From contig JAAOOA010001614.1 of the NCBI GenBank assembly GCA_012861695.1, positions 16,001 to 80,000 of the forward strand: 64,000 bases of DNA, in the 5' to 3' direction. A program made the position numbers and the translations under genes. Shown here in pieces: positions 1 to 9,542 of the stretch. Source of the DNA: Trematomus loennbergii (lineage: Eukaryota; Chordata; Actinopteri; Perciformes; Nototheniidae). The notes under the pieces were generated by a model, which saw nothing but the letters and a program-made list of their open reading frames with translations, did no database searches and had not been told where the DNA came from. Numbering within the stretch: position 1 is the stretch's first letter; each line of letters begins with the position of its first letter.

Positions 1-149
1 TATGTACTAGCTCCAGTACTGTCTTAGCTTTTACATCTGCCTGCCTGTTTCTGCTTTGAGTACATTTTCCCTGCGTACATATTTCACAGTTATGGTTAGA
101 CATGTCATGTTTCCCTTTGATCGACATACCTTTAACCACTTTCTCTAGT

Positions 150-608
150 TTACACATCCTCAAAATTACAATGACCAAGTATTCTATGCCATGTCTGGAT
201 GTCATGACAACCATTACAAACATCATCAGTATTTTCATCCTCTACTGTGCTAAGGTAATATAGCCTACCATACACATCCATTTTAAACTTGGTACCATTT
301 TGATGAATCAGCCAATCATCACCGTCCTTGAAGCGGACCTCAGCTCCACTGGCTGTCGCTGCTTTCACGGAGAAAATGTCCTGTGGAAAAGATGGGATGT
401 AAAGCGCTCGTTTGAGCCTCGTTTTCACTTGCCGTCCCTCGCTGTCGAGCAGAACAACTTCGGCTTCTCCCCTCATCTTCGCCATCCCGGTCGTTTTCGT
501 TCCATCTGCCAGCTCTATCACATGGTCCTCGGGTCTAAAGCTCTTATCGATTGTCTTAAACTTTGCCGGGTCATTAATCATGTGCGTCGTGGCACCACAG
601 TCGACCAT
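150..608 (-). pseudogene. copia protease and GAG-pre-integrase segment
   Basis: The minus-strand ORF opens with V-D-C-G-A-T-T-H-M, the D-x-G-A active-site signature of copia-type aspartic proteases. It ends with W-H-R-I-L-G-H-C-N, the HHCC-side GAG-pre-integrase motif. A stop falls right after it, before any integrase core. The frame is that of the upstream Gag ORF. The true polyprotein would read through, so the first methionine has no meaning as a start. Confidence 0.75.
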
Positions 609-642
609 AAGACCTCTCTTATTTCCTACTTGATTTTGACAG

Positions 643-849
643 TCACTTATTTTGATGCACCGGTATCATCCTCCGTGTCTCGTCTGCCTTCTTCACCTGA
701 TCACGGCCCAGCCCTCTGCCTCGCCCCCTTCCTCGGTGTGGCGTGTCCCACCGTCGCTCCTCTCGCCTCGCTTGGATCTCGTTAGGGCATGTCCTAGCTA
801 TATGCCCCATCTTTCCGCATGTGTAGCATTCAGTGTCGGCCAAGTCCAT
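643..849 (-). pseudogene. copia Gag zinc knuckle, frameshifted
   Basis: In a different frame from the upstream Gag ORF, this segment encodes a CCHC zinc knuckle (C-Y-T-C-G-K-M-G-H-I-A-R-T-C) followed by an Arg/Gly-rich stretch. It is the nucleic-acid-binding end of Gag. The frame returns to the original Gag frame by position 608, so two opposite 1-nt changes bracket it. That could be decay or sequencing error; programmed frameshifting twice is unlikely. Confidence 0.75.
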
Positions 850-1511
850 CTTCTTCCCTCTTCCACGTCCTCGTGTCCTTGCCCCGCTAGTCTCATAACG
901 CCGTCCTCATCCGCATTCATGTCACTCGTCCTATATTTGTCAGTGCTCTCATAGCTCCGCAGTTTAGCTTTGAACTCACCGAACGTTAGACGGTCGTTGG
1001 TTTGAGTGACGTGCACGACAAACGGGTTGAATGAGTCCGGTAACCCCTTCACTACCATGGCAATCTGCAACCCGTCACTGATATTTTCTTCGGCCCTTCT
1101 CAAAGACGTGAATATAGTCTCCGCTCGAATAATATAATCAGTAACAGTCTCGTTGCTTGCTTTGTGGAGAGAAGAGAGTTCACAGTACAGGCTCACGACT
1201 CGTGGTTTGTCCTTTCCTGCGTAGTGCTCTCGGAGTATTGCCAACGCTTTTCTTCCATCTCGTTTTGCGTCTCTCATTACGAGTGATAAACTCTTATTAT
1301 CTAGACACTGCACTAATTCAGCATATGCTTCTGCATTCTTTGTTGCGTCTTCTTCAAGTGCTTGTTCGTCGTTGTAGTCTATCGCTGGCTCTTCCAGGAT
1401 AACTTCACTTCGCAGTTCCATGTGCGCCAAAAACCTCGTCTCCCATAACTCAAAGTTTTTCTCGTCACCGTAACAACTTAAACCACCTTTGGCCTCCTTG
1501 ACTGGGCCCAT
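798..1511 (-). pseudogene. copia Gag (UBN2-like) ORF
   Basis: A 237-codon minus-strand ORF starting MGPVKEAKGG. It has the all-helical Gag pattern of copia elements (retrotran_gag/UBN2 family): an early W-E-T-R-F motif, LDNKSLSLVMRD, and the A-L-A-I-L-R-E-H-Y block followed by a long helical region. It packages element RNA. The final residues (about 15) are out of frame with the zinc knuckle that follows, so a 1-nt shift near position 850 ends this ORF early. The start is the first ATG after the presumed primer-binding site. Confidence 0.75.
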
Positions 1512-1515
1512 AACC

Positions 1516-1721
1516 TGTTGCGTGAGACATTATATTCAGCAGAAGTCTCCACGTTTGCAGTCAACCAAAGTAGTTTGTAAGTATGCTACGGACAGAAAAA
1601 CACACACGACCACATCGCTCAGAGTTTGGCCTGGAGTACGGGCCGTTTATTGAATCTGCGCATGCTCATTAGCATGACCACGTTTCTTTCACTCAGGCAC
1701 ATTCTGATGATGTCATACACA
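1516..1721 (-). repeat. putative copia 5' LTR
   Basis: Read on the minus strand, the segment starts TGTGTATG and ends GCAACA (a TG...CA boundary), holds an AATAAA polyadenylation signal (plus 1646-1651 tttatt), and stops a few bases before the Gag start. The bases that follow (GGTTATGGGCCC) sit where a primer-binding site should be. About 206 bp is short but plausible for copia. Boundaries are inferred because the 3' LTR is outside the window. Confidence 0.5.
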
Positions 1722-1767
1722 TGAACTGAAACATGACTTTGTTCTTATACAAATATGCTTAACAGGA

Positions 1768-2280
1768 TTACTCAAGAAGTACACAGTAAAAATACTTTAT
1801 TGTACTTGTGGGAGTAGTCCAAGTAGTACTGAGTCCAACAGTCCCAATTGTATTAAGAACTTATGGCAAAATATCATTTTATCTCTCATCAAAGATAGCT
1901 AAAAACATGCATGATTGTACTCTGGAAGGGAGTTTGACAGAGTATTACTCAACAAGTACACAATAAAAGTAGGCTACTTCATTGTATTTGTGGTAGTAGT
2001 CTAACAAGTACTGAGTCCAACACTACCAATTGTATTAAGAACTTATGGATACAACTCATTTCATCTCATCAAATATAGCAGAAGTGGCATGAGTTTGTTC
2101 TCAGGGACTTTGAGAGAGTATTACCCAAAAAGTACACAGTAAAAGTAGCCTACTTCATTTTATTGTAGCAGTCAAACTAGGACTGAGTCAAACAGTGTCA
2201 GTTTTATTAAGAACTTATGGTACAAATGACTTGTATTGCAAATAAAGCAGAAAAAAACATGCATTATTTTACTCTTGTAC
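1768..2280. repeat. 176-bp tandem repeat, three copies
   Basis: Three head-to-tail units begin with ATTACTCAAGAAGTACACAG or close variants at 1768, 1944 and 2120, exactly 176 bp apart. Each contains ATTGTATTAAGAACTTATGG and a CAAATATAGC-like block. The units are diverged from one another, so the array is not recent. No coding capacity is seen. Confidence 0.85.
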
Positions 2281-3020
2281 AGCGATTACCATAAAGGCGC
2301 TATTAATTGCGCACTCAAAAATGAATAGCTGCTGATTTGACCAAGCGAACGCGAGAGACGGCTGAGTTGACCGCAGTTATGCAACAGCAACCGAAGCTAA
2401 ACTGACTATCTTGACTACTTGTTGCTATCCTATTGTGGCATAAGCCATTTTCTACAGGCACATTTTACCTTTTCATTATGATTCTACGTGATAGTCGGAC
2501 TCGGACATGACAACCTGTGCAGCCCATGTATTGATTCCATCCGATAGCTGCTATAATAACAAAACGTCTGCCTGCTCTCCACAATGATCAATAACAGCGA
2601 ACGGATGGTCAAAGTAAGGTACAAATAAACAGAATCACACGAAGCCTGGTTAGTGTTGCCTGACTTTATAAAGTGTGTTTTTTTATAAGTGTGTGGTTGC
2701 CTTCTAGTCACTTTGCTCAGCGCTACTGCTTGTTACAACTTTCATTTTCCGTACTCGCCATAAACTGTTATTATGGCTCAGGTTAATCTCGCCCCCTTCC
2801 GACGTGAGCGTGGTTCTTGGTTCTTGCCGGGCAGCCAAGTGGGGTCAGCTAAGAACCGGTTTTCGGTGTTTAGAGCCGGCTCCGCTGCGGCTGAAACAGG
2901 AAGAACCAGAGCTAAATCAGGCTGAGTGTGAAACCAGAGCTATTGAGTCAGCGTTGCGGTGCTGTTGCTTTGGTCTGGATCTGTGAGCTAACCACGCCCC
3001 GTTCATTTGCATATAAGAAA
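2281..3020. other. non-coding stretch, no gene recognised
   Basis: No ORF here has a recognisable domain. Around 2815-2990 there is a GC-richer patch (AAGAACCGG, AGAGCCGGCTCCG) that resembles the interior of the hAT family whose terminus appears at 4665-4698. That is suggestive only. Confidence 0.4.
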
Positions 3021-3027
3021 TGGAAAC

Positions 3028-3150
3028 GTGTCATTATGAAATACAAGTCCCCTGAAATAAATAAATGTGTCTTTATGAAATACAAGTCTCTTGAAATAAA
3101 TAAATGTGTCATTATGAAATAAAAGTCCCCTGAAATAAATAAATGTGTAT
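3028..3150. repeat. 39-bp tandem repeat, about three copies
   Basis: GTGTCATTATGAAATACAAG-type units start at 3028, 3067 and 3106 (39-bp spacing), each ending CTGAAATAAATAAAT. They run into an A/T-rich, ATTT-rich tail to about 3260. From 3260 to 3630 I see no feature. Confidence 0.8.
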
Positions 3151-3639
3151 TTAAATGTACATGCATACATATTTATTGCCTCATTTATTTATTTCAGAAT
3201 TTATTTCATAGGCATATTTATATATATATGTATTTATTTAATTATTTATGTATTTATTTAATTTTGGCTTAAATGGCATTCCATACTTATGTGCTTTTCA
3301 ACAAATGTAATGACATCGATCAACAGAATAATACTTAATAATCAAACTGCTCTTTATTAGTCACATTAATACTGTAATAATCCATTTTCTCTCTGCTGGT
3401 AAAGTAACGTGTTTTCTTCTATTGTAAGAGGGATCAGTAAGGTAAGGCTACCGTGACGGTTTGATTCAGAAGGAGTTTAATGTATAAGATCCCTGATGTT
3501 GAGGTAACCAGAATGTTTATTTCCACTGTGTTCAACATGTTATAAGGGACCCACAATCTATCTTTATGCAAGGGATAATGTGCAGCGAGGCGTCTCTATG
3601 GGGAAAAGAACACCTGAATCTAGATCCCTCTGCAGGTGG

Positions 3640-3770
3640 TACTTTAAGAATATTTTGATGATAATACGTTTCTACTTTTACTTGAGTAACATTTTGAATG
3701 CAGGACTTTTTATTGTAACCGAGTATTCCACTCTGGTACTTTTACTCAAGTACAAGATCTGAACTTCTCC
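3640..3770. repeat. interspersed repeat fragment (CTTTTACTCAAGTAC family)
   Basis: The segment matches the end of the longer element at 14705-15345: shared blocks include TTTCTACTTTTACTTGAG, ACATTTTGAATGCAGGACTT and CTTTTACTCAAGTACAAGAT. A further partial copy is at 20385-20535. It is a dispersed non-coding repeat; class not determined. Confidence 0.7.
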
Positions 3771-4144
3771 AACCTCTGGCAATAAATCCTGAGTGGTTAC
3801 CAAAAAAAAACCCTGCTCTGAAGGTTATTTTCATTTTACAAATCCTGCACTCAGCTTTGCTTTCTCCAATATCATTGAAATGCAGCCAGAAGCTGCTCCT
3901 TTTTTCGGTTTTCGCTCATTTCTTGACTTTTTTCCGACGCGCTTGCATTTAAATCCGGCTCCCTGTCGCTCTGTAGCTGGCCTGTACCACTACACCTGCT
4001 GTCTTTGGAGCGTCTGCCCCCCACGCTTCTTTCACATAATGGTATGATCCTAGTGTGTCCTCGCATATGATTGGCCGCATGGTGGCTCAGCAAAATAAAG
4101 TCCTGCCCCTCCCTGCATGGATTTTCAGCAAGAGTAGGAGCGGC

Positions 4145-4335
4145 TGTGTTGGAGACCCCTGAATTAAAGTATCAAGTCACCTCAAGTCAGAAGGCTCAAG
4201 TCCCGAGTCATTGGTGTTCAAGTCCAAGTCGAGTCGCAAGTGTTTTGTGATTTATCAAGTCGAGTCCAAAGTCATCAAATTGGTGACTCGAGTCTGACTC
4301 GAGTCCAAGTCATGTGACTCGAGTCCACACCTCTG
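4145..4335. repeat. GACTCGAGTCC-rich interspersed repeat
   Basis: Multiple short overlapping CAAGTC / GACTCGAGTC motifs, ending GTGACTCGAGTCCACACCTC. This kind of repeat is familiar from teleost genomes and has no coding potential. Confidence 0.6.
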
Positions 4336-4585
4336 CCGTCTTGTGGATAGGCCTTTCGAGGTAGACAGGTTTAGCGAGGCGCTTTCCCTTTCCATCCAGG
4401 GTAGAGTCGCTGATAAGCAGCTTGAGCCTTCTCACTCTTCCATCCCCTCCTGGGTACACTTCCACAACCCTGGCCAGCTTCCATTGGCCACGGGGTATAG
4501 TGTTGTCTTGCAGAATGACAACGTCATTTACCATGACGTTTCTGCGGTCCTTGATCCACTTTGGTCTTGTCATGCAGAGCAGCAC
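4310..4585 (-). pseudogene. BEL/Pao retrotransposon Pol C-terminal fragment (DUF5641-like)
   Basis: The minus-strand ORF has V-N-D-V-V-I-L-Q-D-N, then G-Q-W-K-L-A-R-V-V-E-V-Y-P-G, then V-R-R-L-K-L-L-I and a final R-P-I-H-K. This is the C-terminal domain that follows the integrase in BEL/Pao elements. Nothing else of the element is attached, so it is an isolated 3' scrap on the edge of the NLR locus. Confidence 0.75.
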
Positions 4586-4659
4586 ATGTACTTACCTTGT
4601 CTTGATTAATGGATAATAAAGTGTGGAGTTCCATACTGAACACACCGCCTCTGACTCCC

Positions 4660-4698
4660 TTTCATCGGCTCTAAAAACCTTAACGATACCCATCCCTA
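4660..4698. mobile_element. hAT terminal fragment
   Basis: CCTTAACGATACCCATCCCT is the reverse complement of the terminus of the complete hAT element at 14145-17574 (which starts TAGGGATGGCTATCG). Only one end is recognisable here. It directly abuts the start of the duplicated NLR head at 4705. Confidence 0.55.
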
Positions 4699-4704
4699 TG
4701 CATT

Positions 4705-5390
4705 AGAGTAACAAACTTAAACATTTAAGCGAATCCGTCATCTATTTTCAAAACATAATCAATTAGTTTCGTTGCGTATGTGTTTAGTTTTGTCTCAATG
4801 AACAAGTTAACCACACTTTTGAGTGTGCTGTAAGAAGTCTTGACAATCACAAAAAACATATTTAGGGGTCAACAAACTGAGTTTCTGTGTGGGCCTGGGG
4901 CTGTGGGACATCTGAGAGGAGGGGCATTCATGTGTCCTGTGATGTTCTTGTTGTGATGAGCATGTTGTTGTGTTTGTGTGAAGGTGGAGGCTCTGCTATG
5001 AACCCATGTTATTTCAGATGTAAGATTATATAATATTTTCTGTTGGTATCTTTTGGATCTCTGCAGGGAGAAAAGATGGCGACTCTGAAAAATATCCTCT
5101 TCAGAACTTTAGAAGATTTGGGGAAAGAGGACTTTGAAGAATTCAAGTGGCACCTGCAGCAGGAGGTCCTAGGATTTGAAGGAATCCCAAAGAGTCGACT
5201 AGAGGATGCATGTCGGACGCAAACTGTGGACATCATGTTTCAGAACTACGGCATTGACACTATTAAAGTCACCAGAAACGTTTTGAAGGAGATGAATCAG
5301 AATCTTCTGGAGGATAAACTATCAAAAGTCCCATCAGAACCGACAGGTAGGTCATTAGTTATTAAGGAGTGTTACAAACAGGGAACCTGA
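4705..5390 (+). repeat. NLR 5'-region duplication, copy 1 (keeps pyrin exon)
   Basis: From AGAGTAACAAACTTA onward this unit parallels 5538-6360: the same AATGAACAA..GTTAACCAC, GGGGTCAACAAACTGAG and GTGGAGGCTCTGCTATG blocks in the same order. At 5000/5001 it jumps from GGCTCTGCTATG directly to AACCCATGTTATTTCAG, omitting about 384 bp present in copy 2 (5854-6237). It then carries the complete pyrin exon. Confidence 0.85.
5067..5346 (+). CDS. NLR pyrin-domain (PYD) exon
   Basis: The exon is bounded by a CTCTGCAG acceptor and an ACAG|GTAGGT donor; ATG is at 5076 in the context AAAAGATGG. It encodes about 90 residues beginning MATLKNILFRTLEDL, with the six-helix pyrin pattern: L-x-x-L-x-x-E/D-x-F-x-x-F-K-W-x-L, the later I-P-K-S-R-L-E and the terminal V-L-K-E-M-N-Q-N-L. 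Pyrin domains recruit adaptors such as ASC through PYD-PYD contact in inflammasome signalling. The exon ends in phase 1 and the NACHT exon at 7532 starts with the two bases needed to complete the codon, so direct PYD-to-NACHT splicing keeps the frame. A truncated second copy lies at 6304-6340. Confidence 0.85.
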
Positions 5391-5836
5391 GGTCAGGTAA
5401 ATCACAATGATAACATGAATTGGATGTGTCCTCCTGATATACCACACAGAGAAACACCACCTGTACATGGTGTCAGGGTTTAGGTTCCCCCATGGCCCTG
5501 AAAGCTCAGTGGTCAGGGTCAATAGTTTGAATTGCATAGAGTAACAAACTTACACATTTTAAGCGAATCCATGATCTTTTTTCTAAACATAACCAAGAAG
5601 TTTTGTTGCCAATGTGTTTAATTTTGTCTCAATGAACAAAGTTAACCACATGACTGAGACATTTGGTCACTTCTGGGTGTGCTGTAAGAAGTCTTGACAA
5701 TCACAAAAACATATTTAGGGGTCAACAAACTGAGTTTCTGTGTGGGCCTGGGGCTGTGGGACATCTGAGAGGAGGGGCACTAATGTGTCCTGTGATGTTC
5801 TTGTTGTGATGAGCATGTTGTTGTGTTTGTGTGAAG

Positions 5837-5930
5837 GTGGAGGCTCTGCTATGGATCAGTGTGAGGACAGAGAGGAGGGAGCCCCCCCCTCTCTGTGTGG
5901 GGAACATGACAGCCAGACCAAAGCTCAGAG
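5837..5930 (+). CDS. NLR N-terminal leader exon (MDQCEDREEG)
   Basis: An acceptor (GTGTGAAG) precedes GTGGAGGCTCTGCT and ATG at 5851; the donor is CTCAGAG|GTGAG. It encodes MDQCEDREEGAPPSLCGEHD followed by a few residues, the conserved N-terminal peptide of teleost NLR genes of the NLRC3-like/NLRP-like expansion. It ends in phase 2 and joins in frame to the exon at 6015. Whether it is used as an alternative start for this gene, or is left over from a duplicated gene head, cannot be told from sequence. Confidence 0.7.
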
Positions 5931-6014
5931 GTGAGATCTCCAACTGTCCATGACTCTTCTCCATGTCACAGCTCAGCACTCATTATTCACTCAAAGCTCT
6001 GTGTTGTGTTCCAG

Positions 6015-6201
6015 CCCAGAGGACACACACTCTGCTGGACCTGGACCCTCTGGACCTGGACCTGGACCTGGACCTGGAGCTGGAGCTGGACCTGGACCTG
6101 GACCTGAAGCTGAAGCTGGACCTGAAGCTGGACCTGAACCTGGACCTGAACCTGGACCTGAACCTGGACCTGGATCTGGAGTAATATTTGCCTTAAAATA
6201 A
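6015..6201 (+). CDS. NLR second leader exon with Gly-Pro repeat expansion
   Basis: After a GTGTTCCAG acceptor the frame from the leader exon continues as S-P-E-D-T-H-S-A-G-P-G-P-S and then an expanded G-P-x-P run built from 6-bp GGACCT/GAAGCT units (6050-6180). Related fish NLR exons carry a short P-G-P-S segment here. The run reaches a stop at 6199-6201; a weak GTAATA donor at 6180 could exit earlier. With this stop or an unclear donor, linkage to later exons is uncertain. Confidence 0.5.
6050..6180. repeat. hexanucleotide (GGACCT)n-type coding minisatellite
   Basis: Runs of GGACCT interspersed with GGAGCT and GAAGCT; translated in the NLR frame they give Gly-Pro/Glu-Pro/Ala repeats. All three forward frames are nearly open because the unit has no stop codons. 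Confidence 0.85.
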
Positions 6202-6303
6202 GCAGTATTGTTGCTGAAAAACAAAGTTTTTTGCATAAACCCATGTTATTTCAGATGTAAGATTATGTAATATTTTCTCTCGGTATCTTTTGGATCTCTG
6301 CAG

Positions 6304-6340
6304 GGAGAAAACATGGCGACACTGAAAAAGAAGGAGACAG
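6304..6340 (+). pseudogene. internally deleted pyrin exon
   Basis: The same acceptor (CTCTGCAG|GGAGAAAA) and start (ATGGCGACACTGAAAAA) as the pyrin exon at 5067 run straight into GAAGGAGACAG|GTAAGTCATTAG, the pyrin exon's 3' edge and donor. Only nine codons remain, still ending in phase 1, so the exon could be spliced but encodes no pyrin fold. About 240 bp is missing relative to copy 1. Confidence 0.85.
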
Positions 6341-6559
6341 GTAAGTCATTAGTTAAAAAATAGTTTTACAAACCCAGAGTTTTCCCTGAAGTTAGCTCAC
6401 TAAGCCAAAATCCGGCTTCGTAGTACAGGCCTCAGGTCCTCATCCTGCAGCCAGGCATCAGGGTCTACACACCACTGAGTCTAAGGGTCCAATCAATGCC
6501 AGTTGGGTTGTAGGTGAAGGAGAGGAACATGGATGTCTACGTCCATCCCTCTCCCCCAC

Positions 6560-6775
6560 TGCTGCAGAAACCCTCATCCACGCCTTCATCACCTCCCGTC
6601 TGGACTATTGCAACAGCCTCCTCTATGGTTCACCTGCAAAAATCCTCAACAAACTCCAATACATCCAGAACTCCGCCACCCGTCTACTCACCCACACTCG
6701 AATCCGTGAACACATCACCCCCGTCCTCATCAAGCTCCACTGGCTCCCCATCCCCCAGAGTTGGTCCTGCTCCAC
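6560..6775 (+). pseudogene. LINE ORF2 C-terminal fragment (L2/CR1/Rex1-like)
   Basis: The plus-strand reading from 6566 gives [21 protein letters not shown], then [11 protein letters not shown] and H-I-T-P-x-L-x-K-L-H-W-L-P. This is the hallmark tail of the RT region in vertebrate L2/CR1/Rex-type LINEs. It is an isolated 5'-truncated piece inside an NLR intron. Positions 6776-7531 hold intron with no feature I can support. Confidence 0.75.
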
Positions 6776-7531
6776 ATATGATTAGAGACGGTTGGATGCT
6801 GCTGTTTTGAGCATTGCAATATATGTATTTTCACTATGTTATTTATTTATGATTATCTTGAGGCTCAGCAAGAATTTGATGTCTGCTGTTGATGTCTTTT
6901 TTTCTTTAGTTAATACTGAGAGCCCTGCTGTTTTGTTAGGGCTTTTTCTTTAAATACAATTTTAAAATGTCGATGGTGAAATGGTGTGATCAGTTAACAA
7001 GGAAAAAAATTGAAATAAATTCTGTCAGAAAATAGTGGATTTAGGGCTTGAAAGGGGACCCTACAATTGATGTACTGATGGGCCTGAAAAGGGGTATGTA
7101 AAATAATTACTGTGACCCCCAGGGCATCTTGTTGATAGTAGGCTATTGCAGGATTACGCAGTATTGGGACAATTACTAAGAGCAATCCACTTCCTGTATA
7201 ACTGGAGTGAGAGCTGAGTCCACATCCTCAGAGGTCGATCTGCCAGGGTCGTGCCTCATCTTCCAGCAGCAGGAATAAGAGTCAGTCAGGTGTAGGACCA
7301 TGGTTCTCTGGGGAACAGATTGTGAACAGATTGTTCACCAGAGTGGGAAATAATGGAAAGAAGGAACACTATTTTTGGATAGCTACAGATGATTGAGACA
7401 CAGCTTCGATCAAACCAAAATATCCTACTATCCTTTCAGAAATGTGTAAAGTTAGGAACAAATATTGTGATGGATCTTTTATGTTAATTGTAGTATTGTC
7501 TCAATTGTGATTTAATTTTTTGTTCATTCAG

Positions 7532-9286
7532 AGATTCTTACTGAGTGCCAAAGGACGCTCAAATTCAACCTGAAGAAAAAAATTGAGAAAATCATGGAAA
7601 CTGGTAATTCAAGACCTCTAAATGAAATCTACACGGAAATCTACATCACCAAGGGAGAAACTGCAGCTGAAGAGCATGAGGTCAGACAGATTGAAACAGC
7701 ATCCAGGAAACCAGACAGACCAGAAACAATCATCAGACAAGAAGAACTCTTTAAAGCCTCACCTGGAAGAGATGCACCAATCAGAGTGTTGACAAAGGGA
7801 GTGGCTGGCATCGGGAAAACAGTCTTAACACAGAAGTTCACTCTGGACTGGGCTGAAGGCAAAGCCAACCAGGACATCCAGTTCATATTTACATTACCTT
7901 TCAGAGAGCTGAATAGGCTGAAGAAAAATTACAACTTGGTGGAACTTGTTTATCACTTCTTCTCTGAAACCAGAGACGCAGGAATCTGCAGGTTTGATCA
8001 GTTCTCGGTTGTGTTCATCTTTGACGGTCTGGATGAGTGTCGACGTCCTCTGGACTTCCACAACACTGACATCCTGACTGATGTCACAGAGTCCACCTCA
8101 GTGGATGTGCTGCTGACAAACCTCATCAGGGGGAAGCTGCTTCCCTCTGCTCGCATCTGGATAACCACACGACCTGCAGCAGCCAATCAGATCCCTCCTG
8201 AGTGTGTGGACATGGTGACAGAGGTCCGAGGGTTCACTGACCCACAGAAGGAGGATTACTTCAGGAAGAGATTCAGAGATCAGGAGCTAGCCAGCACCAT
8301 CATCTCCCACATCAAGACCTCACGAAGTCTCCACATCATGTGCCACATCCCAGTCTTCTGCAGGATCTCTTCTTCAGTTCTGGAGAAAATGTTGAAAACC
8401 AGAGAGGGAGGAGAACTGCCCAAGACCATGACTGAGATGTACATCCACTTCCTGGTGATTCAGTCCAAAGTGAAGAACGTCAAGTATGATGGAAAAAGTG
8501 AGAGAGATCACCACTGGAGTCCAGAGACCAGGAAGATGATGGAGGCTCTGGGAAAACTGGCTTTTGAGCAACTGCAGAAAGGCAACCTGATCTTCTATGA
8601 TCACGACCTGACAGACTGTGACATCAATATCACAGAAGCCTCAGTGTACTCAGGAGTGTTCACAGAGGTCTTTAGAGAGGAGAGTGAACTGTACAAGGAC
8701 ACGGTGTTCTGCTTTGTCCATCTGAGCGTTCAGGAGTTTCTGGCTGCTCTTCATGTCCATCTAACCTTCATCAACTCTGGAGTCAACTTGATGGCCCCCT
8801 GGTGGTATAAAATCTTCAGACGAGAACCTAAACATCTCTACCGGAGGCTGTGGCCACGGCCTTACAGAGTCCAAACGGACACCTGGACTTGTTCCTTCGT
8901 TTCCTCCTGGGTCTTTCACTGCAGACCAATCAGAAACTCCTACATGGCCTGCTGACAGAAACAGGAAGTAGCTCAGAGATCAACCAGAAAACAGTTGATT
9001 ACATCAAGAAGAAGATAAGAAAGAACCCGTCTCTGGAGAGAAGCATCAACCTGTTCCACTGTCTGAATGAACTGAATGATAGTTCTCTAGAGGAGCAGAT
9101 CCAACAGTACCTGAGTTCAGGAAGTCTCTCCACAGATAAACTGTCTCCTGCTCAGTGGTCAGCTCTGGTCTTCATCTTACTGTCATCAGGAAAAGATCTG
9201 GACGTCTTTGACCTGAAGAAATACTCTGCTTCAGAGGAGGCTCTTCTGAGGCTGCTGCCAGTGGTCAAAGCCTCCAGGAAAGCTCT
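7532..9286 (+). CDS. NLR FISNA-NACHT exon (frameshifted)
   Basis: Large NLR exon between a TTCATTCAG acceptor and a GCTCT|GTAAGT donor. After a short linker comes the FISNA segment ([20 protein letters not shown]), then NACHT: Walker A G-V-A-G-I-G-K-T (about 7798-7821), [10 protein letters not shown], Walker [10 protein letters not shown] (8015-8041), sensor region [10 protein letters not shown], then the winged-helix/NOD2-like helical region ending A-L-V-F-I-L-L-S-S and [10 protein letters not shown]. The ATP-dependent NACHT module oligomerises the receptor in the cytosol. The frame breaks near 8840-8850: the upstream frame stops at 8953-8955, while the correct continuation ([19 protein letters not shown]) runs in the next frame to the donor. 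One base appears missing in a G run (CGGAGGCTG). Pseudogene or sequencing error cannot be separated here. Confidence 0.9.
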
Positions 9287-9368
9287 GTAAGTGGAGATAC
9301 AAACAACATTGACCAGTTTTTAAAATGATAAATAAAATAAATTGTGTTCATTGCTAATCCTTCCCCAG

Positions 9369-9542
9369 GCTGAGTGGCTGTAACCTGTCAGAGAGAAGCT
9401 GTGAAGCTCTGTCCTCAGTCCTCAGCTCCCAGTCCTCTAGTCTGAGAGAGCTGGACCTGAGTAACAACGACCTGCCGGATTCAGGAGTGAAGCTGCTGTC
9501 TGCTGGACTGGAGAGTCCTCACTGTGAACTGAAGACTCTCAG
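9369..9542 (+). CDS. NLR LRR exon 1 (174 bp)
   Basis: Exactly 174 bp between CCCCAG and CTCTCAG|GTCTGT, phase 2 in and out, the standard unit of fish NLR leucine-rich repeat exons. It reads [14 protein letters not shown], then [11 protein letters not shown], then G-V-K-L-L-S-A-G-L and C-E-L-K-T-L-R: two ribonuclease-inhibitor-type repeats. The LRR fan is the presumed ligand-sensing or autoinhibitory part. Confidence 0.9.

Larger units (their letters stand above)
1..1721 (-). mobile_element. Ty1/copia-type LTR retrotransposon, 5' portion, cut by window edge
   Basis: On the minus strand the order is LTR-like end (1721-1516), leader, Gag, zinc knuckle, aspartic protease and GAG-pre-integrase motif, which is the order of a copia Gag-Pol polyprotein. 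The rest of Pol (integrase, RT, RNase H) would lie left of position 1 and is not visible. Protease coming before the integrase-side motif fits copia and not gypsy only in part, so the copia call rests mainly on the Gag type and the pre-integrase motif. The reading frame is broken, so this copy is probably inactive. Confidence 0.8.
5538..6360 (+). repeat. NLR 5'-region duplication, copy 2 (keeps MDQCEDR exon, pyrin exon gutted)
   Basis: Second copy of the unit described at 4705. It keeps the leader exon with ATG at 5851 and the proline/glycine-rich exon, but the pyrin exon has shrunk to 28 coding bases. Flanking intron sequence (ATTTCAGATGTAAGATTAT, TTTTGGATCTCTGCAG, AAGTCATTAGTT) is nearly identical to copy 1. 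Confidence 0.85.

Noticed and set aside
5987..6244. Antisense Gln-Val ORF opposite the Gly-Pro exon
   Set aside because: Mirror translation of the hexanucleotide repeat; no independent support.
6514..6810. Pro/Ser-rich plus-strand ORF of 98 codons
   Set aside because: It is an off-frame reading of the L2/CR1-like LINE fragment; the correct frame shows the RT-tail motif.
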